Shown here: in pieces, positions 33,571-42,355 of the stretch | How the letters are laid out: each line of letters begins with the position of its first letter | How positions within the stretch are numbered: the stretch's first letter is position 1 | Origin: Minwuia thermotolerans | Lineage (GTDB): Bacteria > Pseudomonadota > Alphaproteobacteria > Minwuiales > Minwuiaceae | Direction: 5' to 3' | Length of the DNA stretch: 64,000 bases | Assembly: GCF_002924445.1 (NCBI RefSeq) | Contig: NZ_PIGG01000081.1 | Coordinates: 62,001 to 126,000, forward strand | The notes under the pieces: generated by a model | What the model was told of the DNA's origin: nothing | Databases searched by the model: none | Seen by the model: the letters and a program-made list of their open reading frames with translations, nothing else | Program-made: the position numbers and the translations under genes

Positions 33571-35190
33571 CTATTCGACTCCGATGGCGACGCCGTCATG
33601 GCCGGGATCGGCCCCGCCATCGAGCCGGCCGTCCTCGGTCAGCCGGATGCCGTGCACGGCGCCGATGTCGAAGTTCAGCGGGTTGCGCACCACCTCGTAG
33701 CCCAGTTCTTCCAGTTCCCGCTGGACGTAGCGGGGGATGCGGTTGGTGATATCGATGATGTCGGAGGTGGCGGAGAAACGCGGCGCCGAGACGGCCTCGG
33801 TCATGGTCATGCCGTGGTCGATGACGTTCAGCGTCGCCTGCATCACTCCCATGGCGATCTGGGTGCCGCCGGGTGCGCCGATTGCCAGCCGCAGGTCGCC
33901 GTCGCGAAAGCCGAGCGTCGGGCAGACCGAACTGAAGCGCGACTTGCCGGGCGCGATCGAGCCGGCGCGGCCGGGCCTCGGGTCGAAGACCGCCATGCAG
34001 CCGTTGTACATGAAGCCGAGACCGTCGGTGATGACGCCCGAGGGCATCCCCAGCGAATGGGTCATGGTCACCGCGTTGCCGTCGGCGTCGATCACGGCGA
34101 CGTGGGTCGTCTGCTTCGATTCCTCCATGCCGATGCGCTCGACATGGTGCATCTCGCCCGCCTGGATGCGGCGCGCGGCGGCCTCGGCATGCAGGTCGGA
34201 GGTCAGCCGTTGGACCGGTACGTCGTAGAAGGCCGGATCGCCGACGTGATTGTCCTTGTCGGAGGTCGCGACCTTCATCGCCTCGGCGACGACGCGGATG
34301 TACTCGACCGTGTTGTGGCCGATCTCCGCGAGGTCGAAGTGACCGAGGATGTTCATCATCTCGTTGAGCATGATGCCGCCGCCCGGCGGATGATTGGTGG
34401 CGAGTTCCCAGCCGCGATAGGCGAAGTGCAGCGGATCGAACCGCGTCGTGCGGTAGTCCTTCAGGTCTTCAAAGGACAGCAACCCGCCATTGGTGCGAAA
34501 ATCCTCGGCGATTCGTTCGGCGATCTCGCCCTCGTAGAACACTTCCGGCCCCTTCTCGGCGATCAGCTTCAGCGTCTTCGCGAGATCCGGGTTGGCGACA
34601 TGGTCGCCGATCCGCTTGATCGAGCCGTCGGCGCGGAAATAGGCCTCGCGCCCGGTTTTCGAGAAGGCGAGCCGGTCGGTGACGTCGGCGCGGCCGAAGC
34701 TGGCGCCCGAATGCCACCAGAAGTCGACATGCGGGCGGACGATGAAGCCCTGTTCCGCCTGGGCCACGGCGGGCGCGCAGATGTCGGCCCAGTCCCAGGT
34801 GCCAAACTCGCTCGCCGCCTCGTGATAGGCCTTCAGGCTGCCCGGCGTGGTCACGGCCTGATAGCCGAGATCGTTGACCTTGTCCTTCAGCACGAAGCCG
34901 AAGCCGTCCCGCGTCTCGCCCTCGATGATGTCGGTCCACATGTCGGGCCGGGCCGCCTTCGGCGTCTTGCCGTGGAAGTCGATGAAGGTGTGGACGCCGC
35001 GCCGGGGCATGTAGATCTGACAGGAGCCGAAGCCGGCGATGCCGCACATCTGCGGGTCGACCACGCCCTGCACCAGGGCCGCCGCCATGGCCGCGTCGAC
35101 GGCGTTGCCGCCGCGCATCAGCACTTCGGCGCCGGCTTCCGAGGCCTCTGGCTGTGCCGTCACGATCATGGCCCTGTGTCTGGCAGCCAT
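33571..35190 (-). CDS. Gamma-glutamyltransferase family protein, apparently cytosolic
   Basis: A protein of 539 residues of the Ntn-hydrolase GGT family. Autoprocessing should occur before the nucleophile Thr361 in ESKQTTHVAVIDADG, giving large and small subunits. GGNAVDAAMAA, the PPGGG segment and the GAPGGTQI motif are family hallmarks. GGTs transfer or hydrolyse the gamma-glutamyl group of glutathione and related amides. ATG at 35190 leaves no signal peptide (MAARHRAMIVTAQPEAS), so unlike E. coli GGT this one is probably cytosolic, as with many GGT-like acylases. The substrate is not certain. Confidence 0.88.
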   Translation of the reverse strand: MAARHRAMIVTAQPEASEAGAEVLMRGGNAVDAAMAAALVQGVVDPQMCGIAGFGSCQIYMPRRGVHTFIDFHGKTPKAARPDMWTDIIEGETRDGFGFVLKDKVNDLGYQAVTTPGSLKAYHEAASEFGTWDWADICAPAVAQAEQGFIVRPHVDFWWHSGASFGRADVTDRLAFSKTGREAYFRADGSIKRIGDHVANPDLAKTLKLIAEKGPEVFYEGEIAERIAEDFRTNGGLLSFEDLKDYRTTRFDPLHFAYRGWELATNHPPGGGIMLNEMMNILGHFDLAEIGHNTVEYIRVVAEAMKVATSDKDNHVGDPAFYDVPVQRLTSDLHAEAAARRIQAGEMHHVERIGMEESKQTTHVAVIDADGNAVTMTHSLGMPSGVITDGLGFMYNGCMAVFDPRPGRAGSIAPGKSRFSSVCPTLGFRDGDLRLAIGAPGGTQIAMGVMQATLNVIDHGMTMTEAVSAPRFSATSDIIDITNRIPRYVQRELEELGYEVVRNPLNFDIGAVHGIRLTEDGRLDGGADPGHDGVAIGVE

Positions 35191-35326
35191 GGATACCTCC
35201 CCTTGCGCCGTCCGGATTCGCAGTGTGCCAAAGGTCCATGGCCGCCGGCAATCATGTGACGGCGAAACTTGCGGCCTGCCGCGGGATCGGCAACCATCGC
35301 GATCATCCTCCGGCATAGGAGCGTCC

Positions 35327-35824
35327 GTGCCGCCGATCTTCGTCGCCGCCGCCGTCATCGGCGCCCTGCTGATTCTCGCCGTCCTGCTGCCGCGGCTGGA
35401 GGTGCGTCTGCCGCGGCGCTATCGCGACATTATCTATATCCGGTTGCGTCAGGCCGGGGCACGGGTGGAGATTTTCCGTGGCAGCCCGGTAGGCCGTGTC
35501 TTCGAGGCCGGGCGAACCTGGGCGGACGACGAACAGGCCGTCTTCAATTCCTATGGCGTACCCGTCGACATCCGCGCCGCCGCCGTCCGGTTGCGCGGCC
35601 TGATCCGGCCGGGCCGGCCCAGACGGTTCTTCAGTCCGATCCTTGTCCTTCACCCTCTGGACAAGGCTCTGGCCGGACTGGACGACGGCGACCGCCGGGC
35701 CCTGACGCGACTGGGGGAGGAACTGGGCGGGGAGGTCCTGATCGGGGAACTGCCGACGGTATTCCCCGACCGAGCCTTCCAGGAACTCCGGCTGTACGGC
35801 ATGGCGCCATGGAACGCGAACTGA
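35327..35824 (+). CDS. Small membrane-anchored protein of unknown function
   Basis: A protein of 165 residues starting at a GTG with TAGGAG six bases upstream. One membrane segment at 3-22 (IFVAAAVIGALLILAVLLP) is followed by a basic stretch and a soluble domain. The soluble part (FRGSPVGRVFEAGRTWADDE, then PILVLHPLDKALAGLDDGDR) faintly recalls pieces of MreB-type actin-like proteins, but the ATP-binding motifs are missing and I would not assign it. It overlaps the next gene by 16 nt. Confidence 0.55.
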   Translation: MPPIFVAAAVIGALLILAVLLPRLEVRLPRRYRDIIYIRLRQAGARVEIFRGSPVGRVFEAGRTWADDEQAVFNSYGVPVDIRAAAVRLRGLIRPGRPRRFFSPILVLHPLDKALAGLDDGDRRALTRLGEELGGEVLIGELPTVFPDRAFQELRLYGMAPWNAN

Positions 35825-36339
35825 CCCCGCCGGCCGCGGGCGACGTGCGGGTCCGCGACACGCGCGATGACGACATGGCCGCGATCACCGCCATCTATGC
35901 CCACTGGGTCGAGACAGGTACGGCGTCGTTCGAACTGGAGGCGCCCTCGCAGGCCGAGATGCGCCGGCGCTTCGCCGGTTATCGGGAGAGCGGTTTTCCC
36001 TGGCTGACGGCGGAACGTCAGGGCGAGGTCATCGGCTACGCCTATGCCGGTGCCTACCGGCCGCGGCCGGCCTATCGCTTCACGGCCGAGGATTCCATCT
36101 ACCTCCACCCGGGCGCGACCGGCCACGGCGCCGGACGGCTGCTGCTCGGGGCCTTGCTGGACCGGCTTCGCGCTGATGGTTTCCGCAGCGTGATCGCGGT
36201 GATCGGCGACCCCGGGGTCAATCGCGCTTCCGTGGCGCTGCACGGCGCAGCCGGTTTCGCGCCGTTCGGCGTCGCCCGGCGCATCGGCTTCAAGTTCGAG
36301 CGCTGGCTGGATGTCGCCTACATGCAGCTCGAGTTCTGA
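35809..36339 (+). CDS. GNAT acetyltransferase, phosphinothricin acetyltransferase-like
   Basis: A protein of 176 residues. The N-terminus VRVRDTRDDDMAAITAIYAHWVETGTASFE and AYAGAYRPRPAYRFTAEDSIYL are the signatures of the Pat/YwnH subgroup, and the acetyl-CoA loop is GATGHGAGRLLL. Members acetylate phosphinothricin, methionine sulfoximine or amino acid derivatives. The natural role is often detoxification of glutamine synthetase inhibitors. It begins 16 nt inside the preceding small gene. Confidence 0.87.
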   Translation: MERELTPPAAGDVRVRDTRDDDMAAITAIYAHWVETGTASFELEAPSQAEMRRRFAGYRESGFPWLTAERQGEVIGYAYAGAYRPRPAYRFTAEDSIYLHPGATGHGAGRLLLGALLDRLRADGFRSVIAVIGDPGVNRASVALHGAAGFAPFGVARRIGFKFERWLDVAYMQLEF

Positions 36340-36469
36340 CACTGCCCAAAATTGCGCCACGACAAGCGCGGCGGCGCATGGAATCATGATTTCGAAGTTC
36401 GCGTGCGACGTTGTTGCCCGTTGAAGGGCGGCGGCCGGCAGCCACGTCCTTTGCGATGAAGGGGGGCCA

Positions 36470-37894
36470 ATGACAGAAGACAGTTCCGCGACCTTCGACG
36501 AGATGTGGACGCCGGAAGGGGACGTCCGCGCGGCCTACGCCAATCTCCGCGACTGGCTCGAACAGACGCCCACCGAGCTCTTCGAACAGAAGCGGCAGGA
36601 GGCGGAATTTCTCTTCCGCCGGCTGGGGATCACCTTCGCGGTCTACGGCGAGGGCGGAGATCCCGAACGTCTCATCCCCTATGACATCGTCCCCCGGGTG
36701 CTGACCGGCGCGCAGTGGGACGAGATGGCGAAGGGAATGGAACAGCGCGTCCGCGCCATCAACGCCTTCCTTTCCGATATCTATGGCGCCCAGGAGATTA
36801 TCGCCGCGGGCGTGGTGCCCAGGGAGATCATCGAGGCCAACGACGCCTACCTGCCGCAGATGCGGGGGGTCGAGCCCCCTGCAGGTGTTCACGCGCACAT
36901 CGCCGGCGTCGACATGGTCTGCGTCGACGGCGAATTCGTGGTTCTGGAGGACAATGTCCGCACGCCCTCGGGTGTGTCCTACATGCTGGGCAACCGGGAG
37001 GCGGAAATGCGCCTGTTCCCGGAGCTGTTCATGCGCCATCGCGTCCGGCCCGTGGACCACTATCCCGACGAATTGCGCCAGAGTCTGATGTCGGTCTCGC
37101 CCAATCAGTCCGGCACGCCGCAGGTCGTGGTGCTGACGCCGGGCCGCTTCAACTCGGCCTATTTCGAGCACGCCTTCCTGGCCGACCGGATGGGCGTCGA
37201 ACTGGTCGAGGGCGCGGATCTCTTCGTCAGCGAGAACGTGGTCTACATGCGTACGACCCGCGGGCCGAAGCGGGTCGACGTCATCTACCGCCGCATCGAC
37301 GACGCCTTCCTGGACCCGGATGCTTTCAACCCCGAATCCATGCTGGGCGTGCGCGGCCTGGTGGAGGCCTATCGCGCCGGCAACGTCGCGATCGCCAACG
37401 GCATCGGCAACGGCGTCGCCGACGACAAGGCGATCTACGTCTACGTACCGGAGATGGTGCGGTTCTACCTCGGGCAGGAGCCGGCGCTGAAGAACGTGCC
37501 GACCTACATGGGCCGCCGCGCGGACGACCTGAAATACATCCGCGAACACCTGGGCGAACTGGTGGTGAAGGAGGTCCACGGCTCCGGCGGCTACGGCATG
37601 CTGGTGGGGCCGAAGTCGACGAAGCCCGAGCAGGAAGCCTATCTGAAACGCATCGAAGCGGATCCGGACGGCTTCATCGCCCAGCCGACGCTGGCGCTGT
37701 CGACCTGCCCCACTTTCGTCGAGGAAGGCGTGGCGCCGCGGCATGTGGACCTCCGGCCGTTCGTGCTGACGGGAGCGGACGAGGTCCGCATCGTGCCGGG
37801 CGGGCTGACGCGCGTGGCCATGAAGAAAGGCTCGCTGGTGGTCAATTCCAGCCAGGGCGGCGGCACGAAGGACACCTGGGTGCTGGAGGACTGA
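36470..37894 (+). CDS. Circularly permuted ATP-grasp type 2 protein
   Basis: A protein of 474 residues with the DUF404/DUF407 layout. Signatures seen are QRVRAINAFLSDIYGAQ, VVLEDNVRTPSGVSYML, the metal/ATP-binding KRVDVIYRRIDDAFLDP and LVVKEVHGSGGYGML. The fold implies ATP-dependent amide or peptide bond formation on an unknown substrate. It leads an operon with an alpha-E protein (1-nt gap) and an Anbu peptidase, a grouping known in many proteobacteria. AAGGGGGG precedes the ATG. Confidence 0.92.
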   Translation: MTEDSSATFDEMWTPEGDVRAAYANLRDWLEQTPTELFEQKRQEAEFLFRRLGITFAVYGEGGDPERLIPYDIVPRVLTGAQWDEMAKGMEQRVRAINAFLSDIYGAQEIIAAGVVPREIIEANDAYLPQMRGVEPPAGVHAHIAGVDMVCVDGEFVVLEDNVRTPSGVSYMLGNREAEMRLFPELFMRHRVRPVDHYPDELRQSLMSVSPNQSGTPQVVVLTPGRFNSAYFEHAFLADRMGVELVEGADLFVSENVVYMRTTRGPKRVDVIYRRIDDAFLDPDAFNPESMLGVRGLVEAYRAGNVAIANGIGNGVADDKAIYVYVPEMVRFYLGQEPALKNVPTYMGRRADDLKYIREHLGELVVKEVHGSGGYGMLVGPKSTKPEQEAYLKRIEADPDGFIAQPTLALSTCPTFVEEGVAPRHVDLRPFVLTGADEVRIVPGGLTRVAMKKGSLVVNSSQGGGTKDTWVLED

Positions 37895-37895
37895 G

Positions 37896-38885
37896 ATGCT
37901 GAGCCGTACCGCAGACGACGTCTACTGGGCCTCCCGCTATGTCGAGCGGGCCGAAAACCTGGCCCGTCTGATGGAAGTGGCCGTGCGCATGTCGCTGATG
38001 CCGATGAAGGCGGAGGATGGCGGCGAATGGCTTTCGGTCCTGATCGCTTCGGGCACCGAGCCGCTCTACCTCGAAAAATACAACTCCGTCACCGAGGCCG
38101 ATGCCATCCATTTCATCGCCTTCGACGGCGACAATCCCTCCAGCATCTACAACTGCCTGAAGAACGCGCGCGAAAGCATGCGCGCCCAGAGGCATACCAT
38201 CACGCGCGAACTGTGGGAGGCGGTCAACGACACCTGGCACGGCATCCGGGACATGGATGTCGAGGCCATGGAGCGCCGCGGCCGCTCGGAGTTCTTCGAC
38301 TGGGTCAAGCAGCGTTCCCATCTGGTGCGCGGCGCCATCGCCGGCACCATGATCCGCGACGACCTCTACAACTTCCTGCGCATCGGCACCTTCGTCGAAC
38401 GGGCCGATTCCACCGCGCGGATCCTGGATGTGAAGTACCACCTGATCCTGCCCGAGGGCGTCCCGCTCGGCGGCGCCGCTGACTACTATCAGTGGACGGC
38501 GCTGCTCCAGTCGGTTTCGGCGCATGTCAACTACCGGCGGCTGTTCGGCGAAGCGGTCCGATCCATCCGCGTGGCGGAATTGCTGATTCTCAGGGACGAG
38601 ATGCCGCGCTCGATCCGGAGCTGCTATGACGAGATCATGCGGAACCTGGAAGATCTGTCGGGCGACTACGGCCGCTCGCTGCCCAGCCTGAGAATGGCCG
38701 GCCGCGTCCACGCCGAGATCAAGTACGGCACCATCGACGAGATATTCAACCTGATCGGACTGCACGAATTCCTGACCAGCATCGTCGACCGCAACATCGA
38801 GATCGGTGCGCAGATACAGCGGGACTTCCTGCTGGTGCCGGAGGAGCAGGGCGAGACCCAGAGCCAGTCGCAATCCATGGCGTAG
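37896..38885 (+). CDS. Alpha-E domain protein (DUF403)
   Basis: A protein of 329 residues that is one long all-helical alpha-E domain. The N-terminus MLSRTADDVYWASRYVERAENLARLM is diagnostic, and later helices include TFVERADSTARILDVKY. It is the steady partner of the circularly permuted ATP-grasp enzyme and is thought to act with it in making a peptide-like product, though the chemistry is unproven. It starts one nucleotide after the ATP-grasp stop, so the two are co-translated. Confidence 0.92.
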   Translation: MLSRTADDVYWASRYVERAENLARLMEVAVRMSLMPMKAEDGGEWLSVLIASGTEPLYLEKYNSVTEADAIHFIAFDGDNPSSIYNCLKNARESMRAQRHTITRELWEAVNDTWHGIRDMDVEAMERRGRSEFFDWVKQRSHLVRGAIAGTMIRDDLYNFLRIGTFVERADSTARILDVKYHLILPEGVPLGGAADYYQWTALLQSVSAHVNYRRLFGEAVRSIRVAELLILRDEMPRSIRSCYDEIMRNLEDLSGDYGRSLPSLRMAGRVHAEIKYGTIDEIFNLIGLHEFLTSIVDRNIEIGAQIQRDFLLVPEEQGETQSQSQSMA

Positions 38886-38931
38886 TCCGCCGGATTGCGT
38901 TAATCAGGCGGCCTGTTTCCTGTTCATGCTC

Positions 38932-38936
38932 GGAGG
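38932..38936 (+). promoter_or_regulatory. Ribosome binding site fixing the Anbu start
   Basis: GGAGG lies 10 nt before the GTG at 38947. It supports that GTG over an upstream in-frame ATG at 38926, and so places the catalytic Thr directly after the initiator Met. Confidence 0.65.
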
Positions 38937-38946
38937 ATGCGCCGCG

Positions 38947-39687
38947 GTGACCTATTGCGTCGGGACGTTGACGGCGGAAGGGCTGGTGATGCTGGCCGAC
39001 ACCCGCACCAATGCCGGGATCGACCACATTTCCACCTTCCGCAAGCTCAAGATCTGGAAGCGCCCGGGCGAGCGGCTGGTGGCGCTGATGTCGGCGGGCA
39101 ATCTCGCCGTAACCCAGGCCGTGGTGGGACTGCTGGAAGAGCGGATGGAAGACAACTCGGTCGATCCCGGCGAGACCATCCTCGGCGCCCCCAGCATGTT
39201 CGCCGTCGCCCGGCTGGTCGGCGCGGCGATCCGCGACGTCCGCGAGGTCGACGGCCCGTCGCTGGAGCAGGGCGCGCACGGCTTCAACGCCACGTTCCTG
39301 CTGGGCGGCCAGATCGCCGGGCGCAAGCTCAGACTCTACCAGATCTACGCCGAGGGCAATTTCATCGAGGCGACGGAGGACACGCCCTTCTTCCAGATCG
39401 GCGAGACCAAGTACGGCAAGCCGATCCTTGACCGGGTCATGAGCTTCGGGGTGCCGGTGAAGGAGGCGGCGAAGGTCTGCCTGATTTCCATGGATTCGAC
39501 GCTGCGCTCCAACATGTCGGTCGGTCTGCCGCTGGACCTCATGGTCTACCGCCGCAACCATCCGGGCGAGTATATCGAGCGCCGCATCGCCGAGGGCGAT
39601 CCGTATTTCGAGGATATCCGGCACCGCTGGTCGGAGGCCCTGCGCAGCGCCTATCGCGGTATCGCCGACGTTCCACTGGACGGTTGA
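38947..39687 (+). CDS. Anbu proteasome-like peptidase
   Basis: A protein of 246 residues of the proteasome beta/HslV superfamily, Anbu type. With the GTG start the protein begins (M)TYCVGTLT, so removal of Met exposes the N-terminal Thr nucleophile. Counting that Thr as 1, Asp17 lies in LADTRTN and a Lys follows at 32 in FRKLKIW, the usual catalytic helpers. The rest (FNATFLLGGQIAG, LYQIYAEGNFIEAT, KYGKPILDRV) matches Anbu. The family forms ring-like or helical assemblies of uncertain function. The transglutaminase gene that often joins this operon is missing here. Its stop lies 5 nt before the next ATG. Confidence 0.92.
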   Translation: MTYCVGTLTAEGLVMLADTRTNAGIDHISTFRKLKIWKRPGERLVALMSAGNLAVTQAVVGLLEERMEDNSVDPGETILGAPSMFAVARLVGAAIRDVREVDGPSLEQGAHGFNATFLLGGQIAGRKLRLYQIYAEGNFIEATEDTPFFQIGETKYGKPILDRVMSFGVPVKEAAKVCLISMDSTLRSNMSVGLPLDLMVYRRNHPGEYIERRIAEGDPYFEDIRHRWSEALRSAYRGIADVPLDG

Positions 39688-39692
39688 GCGCC

Positions 39693-40439
39693 ATGGACGA
39701 TGTCCAGATCGAGCGTTACGCCCGCCACATCGTGCTCAAGGAGGTCGGTGGCGCCGGCCAGCAGAAGCTGCTCCGCGCGAAGGTGCTGGCGATCGGCGCC
39801 GGCGGTCTCGGTTCGCCGCTGATCATGTATCTCGCCGCGGCGGGCGTGGGCACCATCGGCGTCGTCGACGACGACACGGTCGCCCTGTCGAACCTGCAGC
39901 GCCAGGTGCTGCATGGCGGCGACGATCTCGGCCTCGCCAAGACCGAGAGCGCCGTCCGCGCGGTGCGCAGGATCAATCCGGACGTCCGCATCGTCGAACA
40001 CCGCACCCGGATCGAAGGCGCCAACGCCCGCGACCTGGTCGAGGGCTACGACATCGTCTGCGACGGATCGGACAATTTCGCCACCCGTTTCGCCGTCCAC
40101 GACGCCTGTTTCGCCGCGCACCGGCCGCTGGTCTCAGCGGCGGTGCTGCGTTTCGACGGCCAGATCGCCACCTGGCGCGGCTGGGAGCCGGAGAATCCCT
40201 GTTATCGCTGCCTTTACCGCGACATCCCGCCCGAGGAACAGACCTGCGCCCGCGACGGCGTGCTGGGCGCCATCGTCGGCGTGATGGGCAGCCTGCAGGC
40301 GACCGAGACGATCAAGGAACTGCTGGATCTGGGCGAGGGGCTGACCGGGCGGCTGCTGATCTATGACGGCCTGTCCGCCAGCTTCCGCCGCATCAAGGTG
40401 AAGCCCGATCCCGAATGCCCGCTCTGCGGTGGCGGGTAG
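39693..40439 (+). CDS. MoeB/ThiF/HesA-family E1-like adenylyltransferase
   Basis: A protein of 248 residues. The nucleotide-binding GAGGLGSP is at 35-42, LSNLQRQ at 65-71, and the adenylation Asp is in VCDGSDNFATR. The zinc site is formed by CYRC (170-173) and CPLC (242-245), and Cys185 in QTCARDGV is the candidate catalytic Cys. MoeB and ThiF activate the C-terminal Gly of MoaD or ThiS for sulfur transfer in molybdopterin or thiamine synthesis. ATG at 39693 is used; a TTG at 39684 overlapping the Anbu stop is also possible. It lies in the Anbu operon rather than beside mo or thi genes. Confidence 0.88.
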   Translation: MDDVQIERYARHIVLKEVGGAGQQKLLRAKVLAIGAGGLGSPLIMYLAAAGVGTIGVVDDDTVALSNLQRQVLHGGDDLGLAKTESAVRAVRRINPDVRIVEHRTRIEGANARDLVEGYDIVCDGSDNFATRFAVHDACFAAHRPLVSAAVLRFDGQIATWRGWEPENPCYRCLYRDIPPEEQTCARDGVLGAIVGVMGSLQATETIKELLDLGEGLTGRLLIYDGLSASFRRIKVKPDPECPLCGGG

Positions 40440-40443
40440 ATCG

Positions 40444-40515
40444 GACCCCCTCCCGGTTCCGCTGACGCGGAAGCATCCTCCCCCTTGGCCAAGGGGGAAA
40501 GCAGAGCGGGGGGTC
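40444..40515. repeat. Composite palindromic element
   Basis: Outer arms GACCCCC (40444-40450) and GGGGGTC (40509-40515) enclose two inner hairpins: TTCCGC-TGAC-GCGGAA (40457-40472) and the 18-nt palindrome CCCCCTTGGCCAAGGGGG (40480-40497). The fold is a three-stem cruciform like dispersed intergenic repeats of alphaproteobacteria. It lies between the convergent moeB-like and MFS genes and could also stop transcription from both sides. Confidence 0.65.
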
Positions 40516-40532
40516 GGCCTCTTGCCAGGAAT

Positions 40533-41708
40533 TCAGGCTACGGGCTTGCGGGCGAAGACCGCCGCCGCGCCGATGAGCGAGGCCAGCGCCAGTCCGCCAT
40601 AGGCGAAGGCGTAGCCCTGGCCGGCGACGGCCATGCCGAACAGCGCCGGCCCCACAACGAGCCCGAAATAGGTGCAGAAGACCGTGGCGCCGGTCGCGGC
40701 CGCCACCTTGTCCTGGGGCACGATGCGCGCGACCTCGGCCAGGTAGACGCCGTTCCAGCCCGCGGCCGCCGCGCCGCAGAGCGCGGCGATGCCCAGGATC
40801 GCCGCATGGGCCGTGTCGGGTCCGACCCCGGCGAGCAGGGTCACGCCCACCGCCGTGACCGCGCCGAAGCCGGCCAGCAGCGGGCGCGGGCGGCGCCAGC
40901 GGTCGTTCAGCCAGCCGGCGAAGATGCGCATGGCGAAGCTGGTGGCCTGCATCACTGCGAAGGCCTGGCCGGCCTCGACGAGACTCAGCCCGGCGCGCGT
41001 GGTCAGGAAGATGACGGTGTAGGTGAACATGATCATCTGCCCCGCGCCGTAGGCGAAGGCGGTGAAGGAGATGAAGGGCAGCAGCGGATGTGCGCGCATG
41101 CCGTCCAGCGGGATGATCTCCCGCAGGCCGAGACGCACGCCCTTCGGCGGCGCCAGCCGCTCCACGTCCAGCCGGCCGCGCCAGGGCTGCACCGCCAGCA
41201 GGACGGCGCCGCCGAAAAGCAGCACCGCCGCGGCGGCCACGCGCCAGCCATAGGCATCCTCCAGCGCCGGGACCATCAGGCCGACGATGGGCACGCCCGA
41301 CTGCTTGACGGAGAAGAAGAGGCCGCGGCGCCGTGGCGGCGCGTGGCGGGCCAGCAGGTGCGAGCCGCCCGGCGCATTGGGTCCGTAGCCGAGGCCGATC
41401 AGCAGCGCCCCGGCCAGCGCGAGGGTATAGGTCTCCAGGTAGAGCGCCGACAGCCCGAGGATCGAGATCACCATGCCCGCCTGGGTCAGCCGGATCGCCC
41501 CGTGACGGCCGATGAAGGCGGCGGCGATGGGGGAGCCGAACATGGCGCCGAGAAAGGTGATGGCGCCGTAGAGGCCGATGCCGGCTTCGTCCAGTCCGAG
41601 GCTGACGGGCAACGCCGGCGCCAGCACCGCCCCGGTGGTGAAGATGGCGGCGGCGACGATCTGCAGGGCCAGCGTGGCGCCGAGCGCGGATTTGGGATGA
41701 AGCTGCAA
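40533..41708 (-). CDS. MFS transporter
   Basis: A protein of about 391 residues with twelve predicted membrane helices. The MFS loop motif between helices 2 and 3 is recognisable as GSPIAAAFIGRHGAIRL, and a second-half helix carries AGWLNDRWRRPRP. Export of a small molecule is the likely role, with the substrate unknown. The start is uncertain: TTG at 41708 gives (M)QLHPKSALGATLALQ just before the first helix, and the frame stays open to an ATG at 41858, which would overlap the divergent ialB-like gene. Confidence 0.8.
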   Translation of the reverse strand: MQLHPKSALGATLALQIVAAAIFTTGAVLAPALPVSLGLDEAGIGLYGAITFLGAMFGSPIAAAFIGRHGAIRLTQAGMVISILGLSALYLETYTLALAGALLIGLGYGPNAPGGSHLLARHAPPRRRGLFFSVKQSGVPIVGLMVPALEDAYGWRVAAAAVLLFGGAVLLAVQPWRGRLDVERLAPPKGVRLGLREIIPLDGMRAHPLLPFISFTAFAYGAGQMIMFTYTVIFLTTRAGLSLVEAGQAFAVMQATSFAMRIFAGWLNDRWRRPRPLLAGFGAVTAVGVTLLAGVGPDTAHAAILGIAALCGAAAAGWNGVYLAEVARIVPQDKVAAATGATVFCTYFGLVVGPALFGMAVAGQGYAFAYGGLALASLIGAAAVFARKPVA

Positions 41709-41845
41709 GGGATGGCGGTCCGTGACGGTGTCGGGACCGTTTATCCGCGCCCGGCGGGCGGCACAATCGCCGATCGCCGCGGGCCGCCATGTGCCGGGCT
41801 TCACGCTGGCTGGAAATTGCCGCAATCGCTCTCTATGTTGCGCGC

Positions 41846-42355
41846 ATGGGAAAGGCACTAATCATCATGATTGCCGTCGCGGCCGGCCTGCTGTCGGGCG
41901 TCGCGTCGGCCCAGAACGCGGCGCAGAAGATCGGCGACTTCCGTGACTGGTCGGCGTGGGTCTACCGCGAGGGCGATGTGCGCATCTGCTACATCACCTC
42001 GACGCCGAAATCGACGGAGCCGTCGAACGTGCGCCGCGGCGACATCCGCTTCTACGTCTCGCACCGACCCGCCGAAGGCGTGCAGGGCGAGATCAGCATG
42101 ATCGTCGGCTATCCCTTCGCCGAAAACCGCGAAGCCATCGCCAGGATCGGCAGCAGCGAGTACGGCATGAGCACCGACGGCGAGCGCGCCTGGACGGTGG
42201 ACCCGGAAGACGACCGGGCGATGATCCGCGACATGAAGGCCGGACGCGACATGCGCATTGATGGCTATTCCAGCCGCGGCACCCACACCGTCGACGTCTA
42301 TTCGCTGCTCGGCTTCACCGCCGCCTCCAACGCCATCGACAAGGCCTGCCAGTGA
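41846..42355 (+). CDS. IalB-family periplasmic protein
   Basis: A protein of 169 residues with a signal peptide (about 1-22, ending GVASAQ). The mature N-terminus has the IalB signature: [19 protein letters not shown], then [12 protein letters not shown] and [10 protein letters not shown], ending with a Cys in DKACQ. The family is named for invasion-associated locus B of Bartonella, but it is widespread in free-living alphaproteobacteria and its function is unknown. The stop overlaps the GTG start of rlmN by 4 nt, a pairing common in this class. Confidence 0.85.
   Translation: MGKALIIMIAVAAGLLSGVASAQNAAQKIGDFRDWSAWVYREGDVRICYITSTPKSTEPSNVRRGDIRFYVSHRPAEGVQGEISMIVGYPFAENREAIARIGSSEYGMSTDGERAWTVDPEDDRAMIRDMKAGRDMRIDGYSSRGTHTVDVYSLLGFTAASNAIDKACQ

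Noticed and set aside
33598-35259. Long plus-strand frame opposite the gamma-glutamyltransferase gene
   Set aside because: It is a shadow of the GGT gene, whose catalytic motifs are intact on the minus strand.
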